Assembly: GCA_031261485.1 (NCBI GenBank)
Contig: JAISJO010000082.1
Location: 23,573-87,572 of the forward strand
Length of the DNA: 64,000 nt
Direction of reading: 5' to 3'
Source: Propionibacteriaceae bacterium
Lineage (GTDB): Bacteria > Actinomycetota > Actinomycetes > Propionibacteriales > Propionibacteriaceae
Position numbers and translations under genes: made by a program. Below, piece after piece: positions 26,074 through 35,956 of this stretch. Below the pieces are notes generated by a model. It worked only from the letters and a program-made list of their open reading frames with translations. It was not told the DNA's origin and searched no databases. Position 1 is the first letter of the stretch. Every line of letters starts with the position of its first letter.

Positions 26074-27468
26074 ATGACTGAATACAGGATTGAACATGAC
26101 TCAATGGGCGACGTACAAGTCCCCGCAGACGCCCTGTGGAGGGCACAGACCCAACGCGCGGTGGAGAACTTCCCCATTTCGGGACAGGGGATCGAGCCGC
26201 GTCTGATTCGGGCGCTCGGCCTCATCAAACAAGCTGCGGCAAGTGCAAACGAGTCTCTGGGCGTGTTGCCGCACGACAAAGCGGAAGCTATCCAGGACGC
26301 CGCCGCACAGATCGCGGCAGGGCAGTGGCTCGACCAGTTCCCCATCGATGTCTTCCAGACCGGCTCAGGAACCAGTTCGAACATGAACGCCAATGAGGTC
26401 ATCGCCTCTCTGGTGGCCCGCGCAGGTGGAGACGTACACCCGAACGACGACGTCAACGCCTCACAATCCTCCAATGACACCTTCCCGACCGCGATCCATG
26501 TTGCCGCAACGCTGGCCATCACTGAGGACCTCATCCCGGCGCTCGACGTCTTGGCCGACTCCCTGGAAGCCAAGGCTGTCGAGTTCGCCGACGTGGTGAA
26601 GTCGGGACGCACACACCTCATGGACGCCACGCCGGTCATGCTGGGTCAGGAGTTCTCAGGCTATGCCGCGACCGTGCGGTACGCCCAGGAACGCCTCGAC
26701 TCGGTCCTGCCCAGAGTGAGAGAACTGCCCTTGGGCGGGACTGCTGTGGGCACGGGCATCAACACACCTCCCGGATTCGCAGCCACGGCAATCAAGGCGC
26801 TGTCTGACCTCACGGGACAACCCTTCACCGAAGCCAGAAATCATTTCGAAGCACAAGCCACCCGCGATTCCCTCGTAGAAGCATCAGGAACCATCACGTC
26901 CATCGCCGTTGGCCTCATCAAGATCTGCAACGACCTGCGGTGGATGAGTAGTGGCCCAACAACCGGCCTCGGCGAAATACATCTTCCTGACCTCCAACCA
27001 GGAAGTTCCATCATGCCGGGAAAGGTCAATCCGGTCCTGCCTGAAGCAATGTTGCAAGTGTGCGCCCAAGTCATCGGCAATAACACGGCGGTGACGTTCG
27101 GTGGTTCCCAGGGCAACTTCGAACTGAACGTCATGATGCCCATGATCGCCCGAAACCTCCTAGAGTCGATTCGTCTGCTCTCGACCGCGGCCGTCCAACT
27201 GGCTCATCGCTGCGTGGACGGCATCACAGCCAACCCGGCCAAGATGAAGGCGTACGCAGAGTCCTCCCCGTCCATCGTGACCCCGCTCAATCGCTACATC
27301 GGATACGAGAGCGCGGCGAAAATCGCCAAGACTGCCATCAAGGAATCCATCACGATCAAGGAAGCAGCCCACGCCCTGGGGTACGTGTCCGACGATGGCG
27401 CGCCAGGCACCGTCACCCCCGCCCAACTGGACGACCTGCTCGATGTGGCCTCGATGACACACCCATAG
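26074..27468 (+). CDS. fumC: Class II fumarate hydratase
   Basis: 464 residues, the usual length. It converts fumarate and malate in the TCA cycle or its reductive branch. Visible signatures: [14 protein letters not shown], the substrate-site [10 protein letters not shown], and the lyase-1 motif [11 protein letters not shown]. The order and spacing fit FumC rather than aspartase: the region after [26 protein letters not shown] is fumarase-like. No strong Shine-Dalgarno is visible. It appears to be a single-gene unit. Confidence 0.94.
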   Translation: MTEYRIEHDSMGDVQVPADALWRAQTQRAVENFPISGQGIEPRLIRALGLIKQAAASANESLGVLPHDKAEAIQDAAAQIAAGQWLDQFPIDVFQTGSGTSSNMNANEVIASLVARAGGDVHPNDDVNASQSSNDTFPTAIHVAATLAITEDLIPALDVLADSLEAKAVEFADVVKSGRTHLMDATPVMLGQEFSGYAATVRYAQERLDSVLPRVRELPLGGTAVGTGINTPPGFAATAIKALSDLTGQPFTEARNHFEAQATRDSLVEASGTITSIAVGLIKICNDLRWMSSGPTTGLGEIHLPDLQPGSSIMPGKVNPVLPEAMLQVCAQVIGNNTAVTFGGSQGNFELNVMMPMIARNLLESIRLLSTAAVQLAHRCVDGITANPAKMKAYAESSPSIVTPLNRYIGYESAAKIAKTAIKESITIKEAAHALGYVSDDGAPGTVTPAQLDDLLDVASMTHP

Positions 27469-27575
27469 ATTTCCAGACAGCCCGCCATCGCCTCATCATG
27501 TGGTCATGCCCACGCAACCACCAAGGAATGCTAGTATCCAGTATCCGTCATTTTCGTTTCGCAAGGATTCTTACC

Positions 27576-28178
27576 ATGACACAGTCACCATCTGACTCAC
27601 CTGATTCGCCCACCCCCGATTCGGCCTCCGTGCCGACTCCTCAGCCACCTGCCGAAGGCGCAGGAGCCCTGCCTCCTCAGCCGCCGTTCGCCCCGGTTCC
27701 GGGCCAACCGGTCGGGTTCCCCTCAGCACAGCCGCCCAAGAAGAAGGCCAAGGGTTGGCTCATAGCCCTCATCATCGTTGTTGTGCTGGCTCTCGCAGCC
27801 ACAGCGGGCGTCCTCGTCGTCCGCAGCCTCGTCGGAAATCGCACCACGCCCTACTGCCAGACGTACATCCGTTTGGGGGACGAGATGCCGCCGATCAGCG
27901 CCCGACTCACGCAAGCCCAAGCCAATGGTGACTTCACTGAAATCAGCTCCGCTCTGGCTGAGATGATCGCAGGATTCACAGAACTGAGCGATGCGAATCC
28001 CCCTGCGGATGCCGTCGCTCCTCTGGACACAGTCGTGGATTATCTGCAGTCCCTCAAGGTGTACGCCGACAACAACGATGGCGATGGATACAACGCCTAT
28101 GTTTCTGCCAATGGTTCAGGCGCCTTCCTGACCGCTTCCAACTCAGTGGATGAGGTCTCCGTCGCTTACTGTTCGTGA
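27576..28178 (+). CDS. Membrane-anchored protein with Pro-rich N-terminus
   Basis: 200 residues from ATG 27576 (AAGGA upstream). Residues 1-48 are Pro/Ser/Ala-rich, residues 50-55 are basic (KKKAKG), then one membrane helix (about 56-79), then an external domain of about 120 residues with two Cys (CQTY near the start, AYCS at the very end) that could form a disulfide. The layout, cytoplasmic Pro-rich tail plus small external helical domain, is common in actinobacteria. No function is recognised. Confidence 0.75.
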   Translation: MTQSPSDSPDSPTPDSASVPTPQPPAEGAGALPPQPPFAPVPGQPVGFPSAQPPKKKAKGWLIALIIVVVLALAATAGVLVVRSLVGNRTTPYCQTYIRLGDEMPPISARLTQAQANGDFTEISSALAEMIAGFTELSDANPPADAVAPLDTVVDYLQSLKVYADNNDGDGYNAYVSANGSGAFLTASNSVDEVSVAYCS

Positions 28179-28243
28179 ATCGTGGCCGCTCTCTCCGCAT
28201 GGCAAGTGTCCTGTAACCTTGTTCGCACAATAGGCGGCGTGTG

Positions 28244-30046
28244 ATGGCGCACTTGCTCTCGGCTGAGAAGGTCGGCCTCGACTATCCGACCCGCACTGTG
28301 TTCGACTCGCTGACCTGTGGCATCGACGAGGGCGACCGCGTGGGAATCGTGGGGCGCAACGGGGATGGTAAGTCGTCCCTGCTGGGCATCCTCGCAGGCA
28401 TTGTCAGGCCAACATCGGGCAATGTCACACACCGTGGCGATATTCGTGTCGGCTACTTGCCACAAGACGACCAACTGAGTGAATCCGGGCAGACCGTGGG
28501 ACACACGGTCGTGGGGGAGCGACCTGAGTACGAGTGGGCGTCCGACGCCAAGATACGCACCATTGTGCAAGAGTTGGTCGGCGACATCGACTTTGAACGG
28601 AATGTGGCCGACCTATCCGGTGGCGAACGAAGGCGCATTGCGCTGGCCTCGCTCTTGGTGGAGGACTGGGACGTGCTCGCCCTCGACGAGCCCACCAACC
28701 ACTTGGACTTGGAAGCGATCTCGTGGCTGGCTGGCCATCTCAAGACCCGATGGGCGCCGAACAAGGGCGGACTCTTGCTCGTGACCCACGACCGCTGGTT
28801 CCTTGATGAAGTCGTCACCACGACGTGGGAGGTTCACGACCGTATCCTTGAGCCCTTCAAGGGAGGGTATGCGGCGTACGTCTTGGCTGCGGTGGAGCGG
28901 GACCGCGCGGCAACTGTCATTGAGACAAAGAAGCGCAACATGCGGCGCAAGGAACTGGCATGGTTGCGGCGTGGGGCGCCCGCTCGTACCTCCAAGCCCA
29001 TGTTCCACATCGAACAAGCCAACGCACTCATCGCCGATGTGCCCGAGTTCCGCGACCCCATCTCGCTGGCCAAGTTGGCCATGACCCGCTTGGGCAAGAA
29101 AGTGGTCGATCTGGAAAACGTCAGCTTCTCCTACGACTGGGAGGTCTTGTCCCATGTCACCTGGCGTATCGCGCCGGGCGAGCGCACGGGGATTCTCGGC
29201 GCGAACGGGGTGGGCAAGTCCACGCTCCTAGACCTCATCACGGGCAAACTCCATCCCACAAAAGGCACCCTGACTCGGGGAAAGACTGTCCGTTTCGGAG
29301 TTCTCGACCAAGAGTATTCCCACTTGGTTCCTGTCTATGACGACTTCGTCCGAATAGTTCTCGGCCGACTCAAGAACACATTCCTTGTTGAGGGTAAAGA
29401 GATGAGCCCCTCGCAATTGTTGGAGCGCCTTGGATTCTCGAAGGACCAACTCAGCACGCGCGTCGGCGAACTCTCGGGTGGACAGAAACGACGTCTCCAA
29501 TTGCTCCTTGTGCTCTGCGATGAACCCAATGTCCTCATCCTCGACGAGCCGACCAACGACGTGGACACCGACATGCTCACGGCTTTGGAAGATCTGCTCG
29601 ACACATGGGCGGGCACTCTCATTGTGGTCAGCCATGACCGCTATTTCGTTGAGCGCGTCACTGACCAGCAGTACGCGATCATCGGCACGCACTTGCGCCA
29701 TCTTCCAGGAGGAGTTGAGGAGTACCTGCGTGTGGCACAGGCGACAATAGCCGCACGCCAACTCACTGCGGCTCCTACTCAAGCAAAGTCTGCGAGCACG
29801 CCGACTGAGCAACTCACTGCGGCCGAAGAGCGCACCTTGCGCAAGAAACTAGCTTCCCTTGAGTCGCGGATCGCTAAAGTGGGCAAGCGTCGAGATGAAC
29901 TCCATGAACTGCTCGCCCAAACCGACCCATCCGACTGGGTGCGACTGCACGACCTTGGTTCGCAGATCGACGAAACGCAAGAGGAGCAAGCGACACTGGA
30001 AGACGAGTGGCTGGCCCTGGCGGAAGCATTGGACTTGAGTCGCTGA
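28244..30046 (+). CDS. ABC-F ATPase, Uup-like
   Basis: 600 residues. Two ABC domains without membrane segments: Walker A GRNGDGKSS and GANGVGKST, signatures LSGGERRR and LSGGQKRR, Walker B VLALDEPTNHLDLE and VLILDEPTNDVDTD. The linker between them has the charged KELAWLRRGAPARTSKP segment. The C-terminal coiled coil (about 530-595) is typical of Uup. ABC-F proteins act on ribosomes or on DNA rather than as transporters. Start at ATG 28244; GTG 28241 is adjacent. No antibiotic-resistance role can be read from sequence. Confidence 0.88.
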   Translation: MAHLLSAEKVGLDYPTRTVFDSLTCGIDEGDRVGIVGRNGDGKSSLLGILAGIVRPTSGNVTHRGDIRVGYLPQDDQLSESGQTVGHTVVGERPEYEWASDAKIRTIVQELVGDIDFERNVADLSGGERRRIALASLLVEDWDVLALDEPTNHLDLEAISWLAGHLKTRWAPNKGGLLLVTHDRWFLDEVVTTTWEVHDRILEPFKGGYAAYVLAAVERDRAATVIETKKRNMRRKELAWLRRGAPARTSKPMFHIEQANALIADVPEFRDPISLAKLAMTRLGKKVVDLENVSFSYDWEVLSHVTWRIAPGERTGILGANGVGKSTLLDLITGKLHPTKGTLTRGKTVRFGVLDQEYSHLVPVYDDFVRIVLGRLKNTFLVEGKEMSPSQLLERLGFSKDQLSTRVGELSGGQKRRLQLLLVLCDEPNVLILDEPTNDVDTDMLTALEDLLDTWAGTLIVVSHDRYFVERVTDQQYAIIGTHLRHLPGGVEEYLRVAQATIAARQLTAAPTQAKSASTPTEQLTAAEERTLRKKLASLESRIAKVGKRRDELHELLAQTDPSDWVRLHDLGSQIDETQEEQATLEDEWLALAEALDLSR

Positions 30047-30105
30047 CCTGTGTCCAAGGGGCCGCTGATTGGTCCTCCACTCTCCAGGGGAACGCCCAAA
30101 GGTGA

Positions 30106-30133
30106 TAGGATTGTTCCTGTCACGTAGCGTGAC
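30106..30133 (+). promoter_or_regulatory. Candidate -10 and operator-like palindrome
   Basis: TAGGAT (30106-30111) could be a -10 box. A palindrome GTCACG-tag-CGTGAC (30119-30133) sits at the expected transcription start, 19 bases before the next start codon. It might be an operator for the small helical-protein gene. Confidence 0.3.
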
Positions 30134-30151
30134 TCTCGTTGAAGGAGAACC

Positions 30152-30475
30152 ATGGAATTCATTGACGACCTCAAGGCCAAAGCTGCCGATTTGCTGGACG
30201 ACGCCAAGGAAGCGTTTGACAAAGTTCAGGACAAGGTTGGAGACCTTGTTGAGGATGCCAAGTCCGGCGAATTGCTGGACAATGCGAAAGAGTTCGCCTC
30301 AGGTTTGGCCGACAAGGCCAAGGACCTGGTCGATGGCGACAAAGCCAAGATCGAAGACGCGGCCCAGGCCGTGAAAGAAGAGGCGGCGTGCTGCTCGGAC
30401 AAGGCCAAAGAAGCCGGCGCAACGTGTTGCGGCAAGGAGACTGAAGCCACAGTCGCCGAAGCGCCTGCAGCCTGA
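30152..30475 (+). CDS. Small amphipathic-helix protein (LEA/YtxH-like composition)
   Basis: 107 residues, strong Shine-Dalgarno AAGGAG. Almost entirely Ala/Asp/Glu/Lys-rich repeats such as KAKAADLLDDAKEAFDKVQDKVGDL, predicting long amphipathic helices as in LEA or apolipoprotein-like proteins. The C-terminal third contains Cys pairs (CCSDKAKEAG, CCGKET). No membrane helix or signal peptide. A good intrinsic terminator follows, so it is a single-gene unit. A stress or surface-binding role is possible but unsupported. Confidence 0.75.
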   Translation: MEFIDDLKAKAADLLDDAKEAFDKVQDKVGDLVEDAKSGELLDNAKEFASGLADKAKDLVDGDKAKIEDAAQAVKEEAACCSDKAKEAGATCCGKETEATVAEAPAA

Positions 30476-30490
30476 CCCACAATTGACGCA

Positions 30491-30525
30491 AGGGGGCCTG
30501 CGCATCACCAGCGCAGTGCCCTTTT
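30491..30525 (+). terminator. Rho-independent terminator after the small helical-protein gene
   Basis: GGGGGCCTGCGC and GCGCAGTGCCC form a GC-rich stem around ATCACCA, followed by TTTT. Confidence 0.75.
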
Positions 30526-30567
30526 GTCATTCTCACCACCTAATTCATCACCACTAAGGAGACACAC

Positions 30568-31185
30568 ATGAGTGCTTACACATTGCCCGAACTCGACTAC
30601 GACTATTCCGCGCTGGAACCCTTCATTTCCGGCGAAATCATGCAGTTGCATCACGACAAGCATCACGCCGCGTACGTGACAGGAGCGAACACTGCTCTCG
30701 ACAAGCTGGAAGAGGCTCGTGCAACCGGCAATTTCGCCACCGTCGCCAAGCTGGAGAAGGACCTCGCTTTCAATCTGGGTGGACACATCAACCATTCCGT
30801 GTTTTGGAAGAACCTTGCCCCCGCCGTTGGTGCTGTCCCTGAAGGGGAATTGTCCGCCGCCATCGACGAGTATTTCGCCAGCTTCGACGCTTTCCAGAAG
30901 CACTTCACTGAGGTAGCCCTGGGCATCCAAGGCTCCGGTTGGTCCATCCTCGCCTGGGATGTGCTGGGACAACGCCCCGGGATCTACCAGTTGTACGACC
31001 AGCAGGGCAACCTTCCCGCTGGCCAGATTCCGCTGCTGCAGCTCGACATGTGGGAACATGCGTTCTACCTGCAGTACAAGAATGTGAAGGCTGACTACGT
31101 CAAGGCGTGGTGGAATGTCATCAACTGGGCCGATGTCGCTGCTCGCTTCGAGCGCGCCAAGACCCAGACTGTCGGTCTCATCTGA
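30568..31185 (+). CDS. sodA: Superoxide dismutase, Fe/Mn family
   Basis: 205 residues with AAGGAGA upstream. It removes superoxide in the cytoplasm. Metal ligands are visible in order: His in MQLHHDKHH, His in GGHINHSVFW, Asp and His in LDMWEHAFY. GSGWSILAWD is present. The metal (Mn, Fe or either) is not settled. Its presence shows the organism meets oxygen even if the neighbouring radical-enzyme activase and lyase suggest anaerobic metabolism. Confidence 0.95.
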   Translation: MSAYTLPELDYDYSALEPFISGEIMQLHHDKHHAAYVTGANTALDKLEEARATGNFATVAKLEKDLAFNLGGHINHSVFWKNLAPAVGAVPEGELSAAIDEYFASFDAFQKHFTEVALGIQGSGWSILAWDVLGQRPGIYQLYDQQGNLPAGQIPLLQLDMWEHAFYLQYKNVKADYVKAWWNVINWADVAARFERAKTQTVGLI

Positions 31186-31216
31186 GCCACTAGGGGTGCT
31201 GAACCTCTCCATGCGA

Positions 31217-31245
31217 CCCCTGCCCACTTCGGGCAGGGGTTTGCT
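31217..31245. terminator. Terminator between convergent sodA and nnrD
   Basis: CCCCTGCCC-acttc-GGGCAGGGG, a perfect 9-bp stem, then TTTGCT. It lies between convergent genes and may serve both, though the T-rich tail is only on the + side. Confidence 0.7.
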
Positions 31246-31294
31246 ATGTGCCCACAACCTTGGCGACGAGCACAAACGACTATTCTCCGCCGAC

Positions 31295-32065
31295 TCAGGC
31301 GACGAGTGAACCAATGACCTCGGGCAGGAAGCGGGCGAGGGCGTCGGGAGGATAGGGGCCGGGATGTCTGGTGGCCGTCATCGCTTGTATGGAGGCAGCC
31401 AGGAGGCCAGCGGTGTAACCATCGCAACCGGAAGCAAGGACACTGGCAGCGATACCGGCTAGGACGTCCCCTGAGCCTGCTTGCGCTGTCCATGCCGGGC
31501 CCCCCACTGCCTGAGCGACTTCGCCATCGGGTCGCGCGACGTATTGGTTGTGCCCCTTGACAAGGACAGACACATTCCATCGCTGGGCTGCTTGGAGGGC
31601 ATGGGCGCCAGGATCGGCGCTGACTTGAGCGACATCTGCGCCCAGGAGGCGGGCCAGTTCTCCGATGTGGGGAGTGAGCAGCGATCCTGTCGGCAAGGTC
31701 GAAGGCAAGCGCTGAAGGGCGCCTGCGTCCACGACCAACGGAACCCGCGCGGCCAGGGCAGCCTGCATCCTCTCAGTCCCGTCGTGAACGTCCCACCCCG
31801 AACCGACCAGCCATGCCTGGACTCGACCCCGCCCGAATGTCACCGAAGGCGCCTGGGAGACAATGGCTGCACGCACACTATCCGGTCCCGCATAGCGAAT
31901 GAACCCCGCGCCCGAATACAAGGCGCCCAGGACCGACAGCACACCCGCTCCAGGATAGGTCACCGAACCCGTGTCGACACCCACGACCCCGCGCGAGTAC
32001 TTGTCAGAATAAGGGTCCGGGCAAGGCCACAAACGAGCGACGTCCGCTTCAGTGAACTGGATCAT
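31295..32065 (-). CDS. nnrD: ADP-dependent (S)-NAD(P)H-hydrate dehydratase
   Basis: 256 residues, ribokinase-like fold. It repairs hydrated NAD(P)H using ADP. Motifs: GVVGVDTGSVTYPGAGVLS at the start, WLVGSGWDV, LLTPHIGELARLLG (substrate/nucleotide region), VLVKGHNQYVA, and the catalytic TAQAGSGDVLAGIAA near the end. It lacks the NnrE epimerase domain found fused in many bacteria. It lies 38 bp behind the last ABC permease gene on the same strand and may be transcribed with it. Confidence 0.9.
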   Translation of the reverse strand: MIQFTEADVARLWPCPDPYSDKYSRGVVGVDTGSVTYPGAGVLSVLGALYSGAGFIRYAGPDSVRAAIVSQAPSVTFGRGRVQAWLVGSGWDVHDGTERMQAALAARVPLVVDAGALQRLPSTLPTGSLLTPHIGELARLLGADVAQVSADPGAHALQAAQRWNVSVLVKGHNQYVARPDGEVAQAVGGPAWTAQAGSGDVLAGIAASVLASGCDGYTAGLLAASIQAMTATRHPGPYPPDALARFLPEVIGSLVA

Positions 32066-32103
32066 GGGGCAAGGGTACTACCGAGACGCCCTCCACGAAC
32101 ATG

Positions 32104-33345
32104 TCACACTTCTATGTGGCGCTGATGACGAGCCAAGACAACCGCCATAGCCAAGCCCGCAGCGAGAACGAGGACGCACAACCACACTTCTGGCAGCGGG
32201 AGCCTTGACCGGGTGAGTGCCGAGAAGATGACATTGTCGACGCTGGTGGCAGAACTCAGGGCGAAGACGCCGATGGTCACCACAGCGGCCACCAGTGGGA
32301 CGACCTTGAGGAACATGGCGACAAGAGAGGTGGAGTGCAGGGACAGGGCGAAAGCCCCACATGCCACCGCCACATTGAGACCGATGGATAGAGCTCCAAG
32401 AAGAAAAACGTAGTTGCCGAGGGTCAGGTTGTACATCCACAGGTTGTACATCGGCCCAGCGATACGGGCAGTCCAGTACAAATGGGCCTGCGTGGAAAAG
32501 ATGTACACCATGAGGCCAGCACCGGTGAGAACAGCGGAGACAATCAGAGAAGTGGCAATGACGGCGAGCAATTGTGTGCCGACGATGGCCCGCCCCTCAT
32601 GGGATGTGTACTGAATCTGACGCACCTTCCGAGCCCTGTCCGTCACCAGAAGAGGGGAGACCAACAAAGCGACCGCGACCAGACTGATACCGCAAAAGAG
32701 GCCGACGAAGGAAGAGATGTCACTTGCTATCCATGGGTCGAACAGGTTGTCCATGTGCTCCAGAACAAACCCAGCCCGTTCGCGGACAAGAGGAGAATCG
32801 GACAGGTCTTGCTGCGATTCGACGAACCGCCACCAGAACGAGTGTTCCCGCTGGGCAGGGTCGTATCGGTCGGCAAGGGTGTCGAGCTGCCCCAGTCGCC
32901 ACCAGGGCGTGCCCACGTCGAATGGATTCGTTTCGTAGAGAGTGCTGAGAAGGGACGCATAGTCCTCCTGCATTTCGGTGACATCGCGGGCCGGGGACCA
33001 CACGACTGAGTTGATGGCGTCGTGCTCAAACGACTGCCACTGCTCATAGGAGGCGATGTCATATTTGGCGAACAGCGGATTCGCCTGGAACTGGGCTTGG
33101 AAGGCAGCTTCCGCTTCAGCCCTGACTCGGCCAGCGTCGAAGTCTTCCCACTCCTCGTCAGACAGCGTGTCGCCGTAAGCCTCATGGAGTTGGAGAAGGT
33201 AATCCCCAGTGGGTCCGGTGAAGTCAGAGGCGGAGTCGATGAGGCCCTTGACCAGGCCGAACCAGACGAGTCCGATCAAGGCGACGATGACGAGCAACAT
33301 GCGCCAGTCCCAGATCTTCTTGAGTTCCGCCAGAAAAAGTCTCAT
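32104..33345 (-). CDS. ABC-2-type permease, second subunit
   Basis: 413 residues from the ATG at 33345, with AAGGAGAT just before it. An N-terminal helix, a large external loop (about 45-195), and about five more helices, the ABC-2 exporter layout. It starts about 10 bp after the end of the other permease gene. Together with the ATPase it should form an exporter. The size of the external loop resembles permeases of antimicrobial-peptide immunity or lipid-linked export systems; the substrate is unknown. Confidence 0.75.
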   Translation of the reverse strand: MRLFLAELKKIWDWRMLLVIVALIGLVWFGLVKGLIDSASDFTGPTGDYLLQLHEAYGDTLSDEEWEDFDAGRVRAEAEAAFQAQFQANPLFAKYDIASYEQWQSFEHDAINSVVWSPARDVTEMQEDYASLLSTLYETNPFDVGTPWWRLGQLDTLADRYDPAQREHSFWWRFVESQQDLSDSPLVRERAGFVLEHMDNLFDPWIASDISSFVGLFCGISLVAVALLVSPLLVTDRARKVRQIQYTSHEGRAIVGTQLLAVIATSLIVSAVLTGAGLMVYIFSTQAHLYWTARIAGPMYNLWMYNLTLGNYVFLLGALSIGLNVAVACGAFALSLHSTSLVAMFLKVVPLVAAVVTIGVFALSSATSVDNVIFSALTRSRLPLPEVWLCVLVLAAGLAMAVVLARHQRHIEV

Positions 33346-33355
33346 GATATCTCCT

Positions 33356-34366
33356 TCATAGTTCCGCCTTGGCATAGCGGCATCCAGCAACAAGGGTAAG
33401 AACAACGAGTATGAGCACGGAACCCAGCACGCCCCAGGTCTCGAAGTGAGGCCAAATCGCGTTCACATCGCCGTCGGTCAGCCACTGCGGGGAACTGAGA
33501 AGCAGACCGAGGGGACTCGACTCTCCAATGGCTCGCGCCACGCTGGCTTGCGGGAGCAGGCGGGGCCCCACGCCCAAGAGGATGATTGTGACGACCGTGG
33601 TCACGATGGCTGCCCAGGGGTTGCGCACGAAAGTGGCCATCACGATTCCAAGGAGGATGAAACACCCGACGACTCCTAGCCCTACGGCGAGGTATTCCAG
33701 CAGGTACGTCGCCACAGTCAGTCTGTCCCAGGTGATGAAGAGCTTGCCGCCCACTCCATGGTTGAAACTGCTGGAGACGAATGAGTCCCATGCTTGCGAG
33801 AAGTCCCAGTGGACAAGGACGAAGCCCACTGTCGTCCCCATGACTAGACAGCCCAAGGCGAGTCCAGAAGTGGCACTGGCAAGGGCTTTCACTCGCCACA
33901 GCGCACGTCCTGTGACGGTGGGGATCAGGACCTTCTCCGTGTCATGAGCGACCTCGTGCCCCATGCACATTAGGGACATCGTCAGCGCGAGAAGAGAGGC
34001 CTCGCCCACGGCGATGGGCATGATCAGCCCGAAAACCTGCCGATGGACCCATCCAGTGAGAAACCCGAGGTAAGGACTCAGTGCGTCGGCGTGCTTGGCC
34101 GACTCGTCCACGACAGGTTGGACACGTCCGTACAGTGTCCGTACATTCTCAGCGGCAGATTCAGACAGGTTGTTCTGGGCGATGTACATGTCGGCGATGA
34201 ATTGTGCGTCAAACCTCTCGAAAACATTCTCCGTCTCAGGAGGGTCCCCAGGCCAGGTGGGGTCAGTGGGAATGAAGATGATCAAGGCGTTGAGCAGCAG
34301 AGACCCCAGCACCACCGTCCAGATGGCAGGGGTGGCAAGAACCTTCCGCAGTTCGAGCCGAATCAT
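33356..34366 (-). CDS. ABC-2-type permease, first subunit
   Basis: 336 residues. The first helix (about 14-30) is followed by an external loop and five further helices, including YLLEYLAVGLGVVGCFILLGIVMATFV. Its start codon overlaps the stop of the ATPase gene (TGATG), so the two are coupled. The paired permeases are related in topology but not obviously in sequence, suggesting a heterodimeric exporter. Confidence 0.78.
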   Translation of the reverse strand: MIRLELRKVLATPAIWTVVLGSLLLNALIIFIPTDPTWPGDPPETENVFERFDAQFIADMYIAQNNLSESAAENVRTLYGRVQPVVDESAKHADALSPYLGFLTGWVHRQVFGLIMPIAVGEASLLALTMSLMCMGHEVAHDTEKVLIPTVTGRALWRVKALASATSGLALGCLVMGTTVGFVLVHWDFSQAWDSFVSSSFNHGVGGKLFITWDRLTVATYLLEYLAVGLGVVGCFILLGIVMATFVRNPWAAIVTTVVTIILLGVGPRLLPQASVARAIGESSPLGLLLSSPQWLTDGDVNAIWPHFETWGVLGSVLILVVLTLVAGCRYAKAEL

Positions 34367-35238
34367 CACGCCTCATCGCGGTAGGTGTGGAGGAAGACGT
34401 CTTCCAGGTTGGGCGCCACAGGCCAGACCCTCCGACCTGGGGCAGACACCATCTGTGGTGCCGTCGAATCAGACACGAAGCGGGTGATGGTCGCCCCGTT
34501 CTCTTGACGCTCGGTGAGGACGAGTCCTGATTTTCCTGCGACTGCCATGTCATCGGTCTCCCAGACTCTTCCCTCCAACAGGCTCACGATCTGGGCGGGC
34601 GCGGCATTGGCGATGATATGGCGATCCTGGACCATGATGACATGGTTGGCCACAGTCTCGATGTCAGAGACAATGTGCGTGCTCAAGATGACGATGCGGT
34701 CCTTCGACAAGGTGGAGATGAGATTGCGGAAACGGACCCTCTCCTTCGGGTCCAGCCCTGCCGTCGGTTCATCGAGGATGAGCAATTGGGGTTCGTTGAG
34801 GAGGGCTTGGGCGATGCCGACCCGCTGGACCATGCCGCCGGAGAAGGCGCGCATCTTCTTGTCCGCCACATCGGCCAGCCCCACAGTCTCCAGCAGTTCG
34901 CCCACGCGACGTTTCGCCGTCTCGCGTCCGACGGCTTTGATCGCGGCGAGGTACAGAAGGAACTGGCGTGGCGAATGGTTCTTGTAGTACCCGAAGTCCT
35001 GGGGAAGGTACCCCAGGATGTCGCGGTAGGCCGCCCCGAGCGCCACGATGTCATCGCCGTTCCACAGGATCTCCCCACGAGTCGGGAAAATGAGCGTGGC
35101 GAGCATCTTGATGAGCGTGGTCTTGCCCGCTCCATTGGGCGCGAGCAAGGCGTACACTCCCGGCGTGAAGTCCAGCGTCACATTACGCAGAGCCTCGAAA
35201 GTGCCGTAGTTCTTGGTGACATTATGCAGGGATAACAT
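34366..35238 (-). CDS. ABC transporter ATPase, exporter type
   Basis: 290 residues. Walker A APNGAGKTT (33-41), Q-loop GYLPQDFG, signature FSGGMVQRVGIAQ, Walker B LLILDEPTAGLDP, and His switch STHIVSD. The ABCs of this shape (ABC-2, ATPase of about 290 residues with a C-terminal extension) are common in self-immunity and cell-envelope export. It overlaps the upstream membrane-protein gene by 17 bases and the permease gene by one base. Confidence 0.88.
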   Translation of the reverse strand: MLSLHNVTKNYGTFEALRNVTLDFTPGVYALLAPNGAGKTTLIKMLATLIFPTRGEILWNGDDIVALGAAYRDILGYLPQDFGYYKNHSPRQFLLYLAAIKAVGRETAKRRVGELLETVGLADVADKKMRAFSGGMVQRVGIAQALLNEPQLLILDEPTAGLDPKERVRFRNLISTLSKDRIVILSTHIVSDIETVANHVIMVQDRHIIANAAPAQIVSLLEGRVWETDDMAVAGKSGLVLTERQENGATITRFVSDSTAPQMVSAPGRRVWPVAPNLEDVFLHTYRDEA

Positions 35239-35956
35239 GGGTCCTCGATTCCTTGAGCAAAGCCGCGCACTGCCACACGAGGGCGACGGCGCAGATGATG
35301 GCGATACCGCTAGTCAAAGCGGTGTTCAGACTGGCAAGACAGGCCTCCCAGGCCTCGCCGAAACGCACCGGAGCGCCAATCCACACCGCCATCCACACAA
35401 CAGTGAACACTGCCATTGCCCATGGGCTTCTGGTGAAACGCAGCGTGGAGACCTCCGCGAGAGCACAACCGAAGAGGGCGGCCAGCCCGAGGGGGACCAG
35501 GGTCAAGACTTCGGCGGCGCCGGTCGCTGACAAAGAGGCAAGCAGCGCTGTGACGACTGCGGCGACCAGTGAGTACGCCATGACCCGCAGAGCGGTCACC
35601 TGACGAATCGTGAAATGTGCCGTTTGCTTCAGGTCGTACATCGCCGTGGCGCGTTCGAGCATTTCCGTTCCCGCGAGGATGACCGTGAACAGCAGGGGAG
35701 CACAGGCGACCGTGGCAGTGTGCCGCCATGCGGCGGGCACCCCCAAGGTGATCACTATCATTGCCACCACCATGACTCCCGAGAAGATGAGGGACCATGC
35801 CGTGTCGAAGAAGATGTTCTTGGTTCCCAGTTCGCGTTGTATCGTGCGTGCGCGTTCCCACGCTGAGACGGGGTGGACAAGTCCTTCGTCGAGAATGTGC
35901 GCAATGGCACGGTCTTTGACTTCCGGTTCGACGCCCAACTGCCAGTTCTCACTCAT
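35222..35956 (-). CDS. Six-helix membrane protein between the ECF sigma and ABC genes
   Basis: 244 residues. The N-terminal 45 residues are hydrophilic, then about six membrane helices. No recognised family. It starts inside the end of the sigma-factor gene and ends inside the start of the ATPase gene, so it is translated together with both. The N-terminal cytoplasmic tail plus membrane domain fits an anti-sigma factor or a sensor that links transport to the sigma factor. No zinc-binding HxxxCxxC motif of the classic ZAS type was seen. Confidence 0.7.
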   Translation of the reverse strand: MSENWQLGVEPEVKDRAIAHILDEGLVHPVSAWERARTIQRELGTKNIFFDTAWSLIFSGVMVVAMIVITLGVPAAWRHTATVACAPLLFTVILAGTEMLERATAMYDLKQTAHFTIRQVTALRVMAYSLVAAVVTALLASLSATGAAEVLTLVPLGLAALFGCALAEVSTLRFTRSPWAMAVFTVVWMAVWIGAPVRFGEAWEACLASLNTALTSGIAIICAVALVWQCAALLKESRTHVIPA

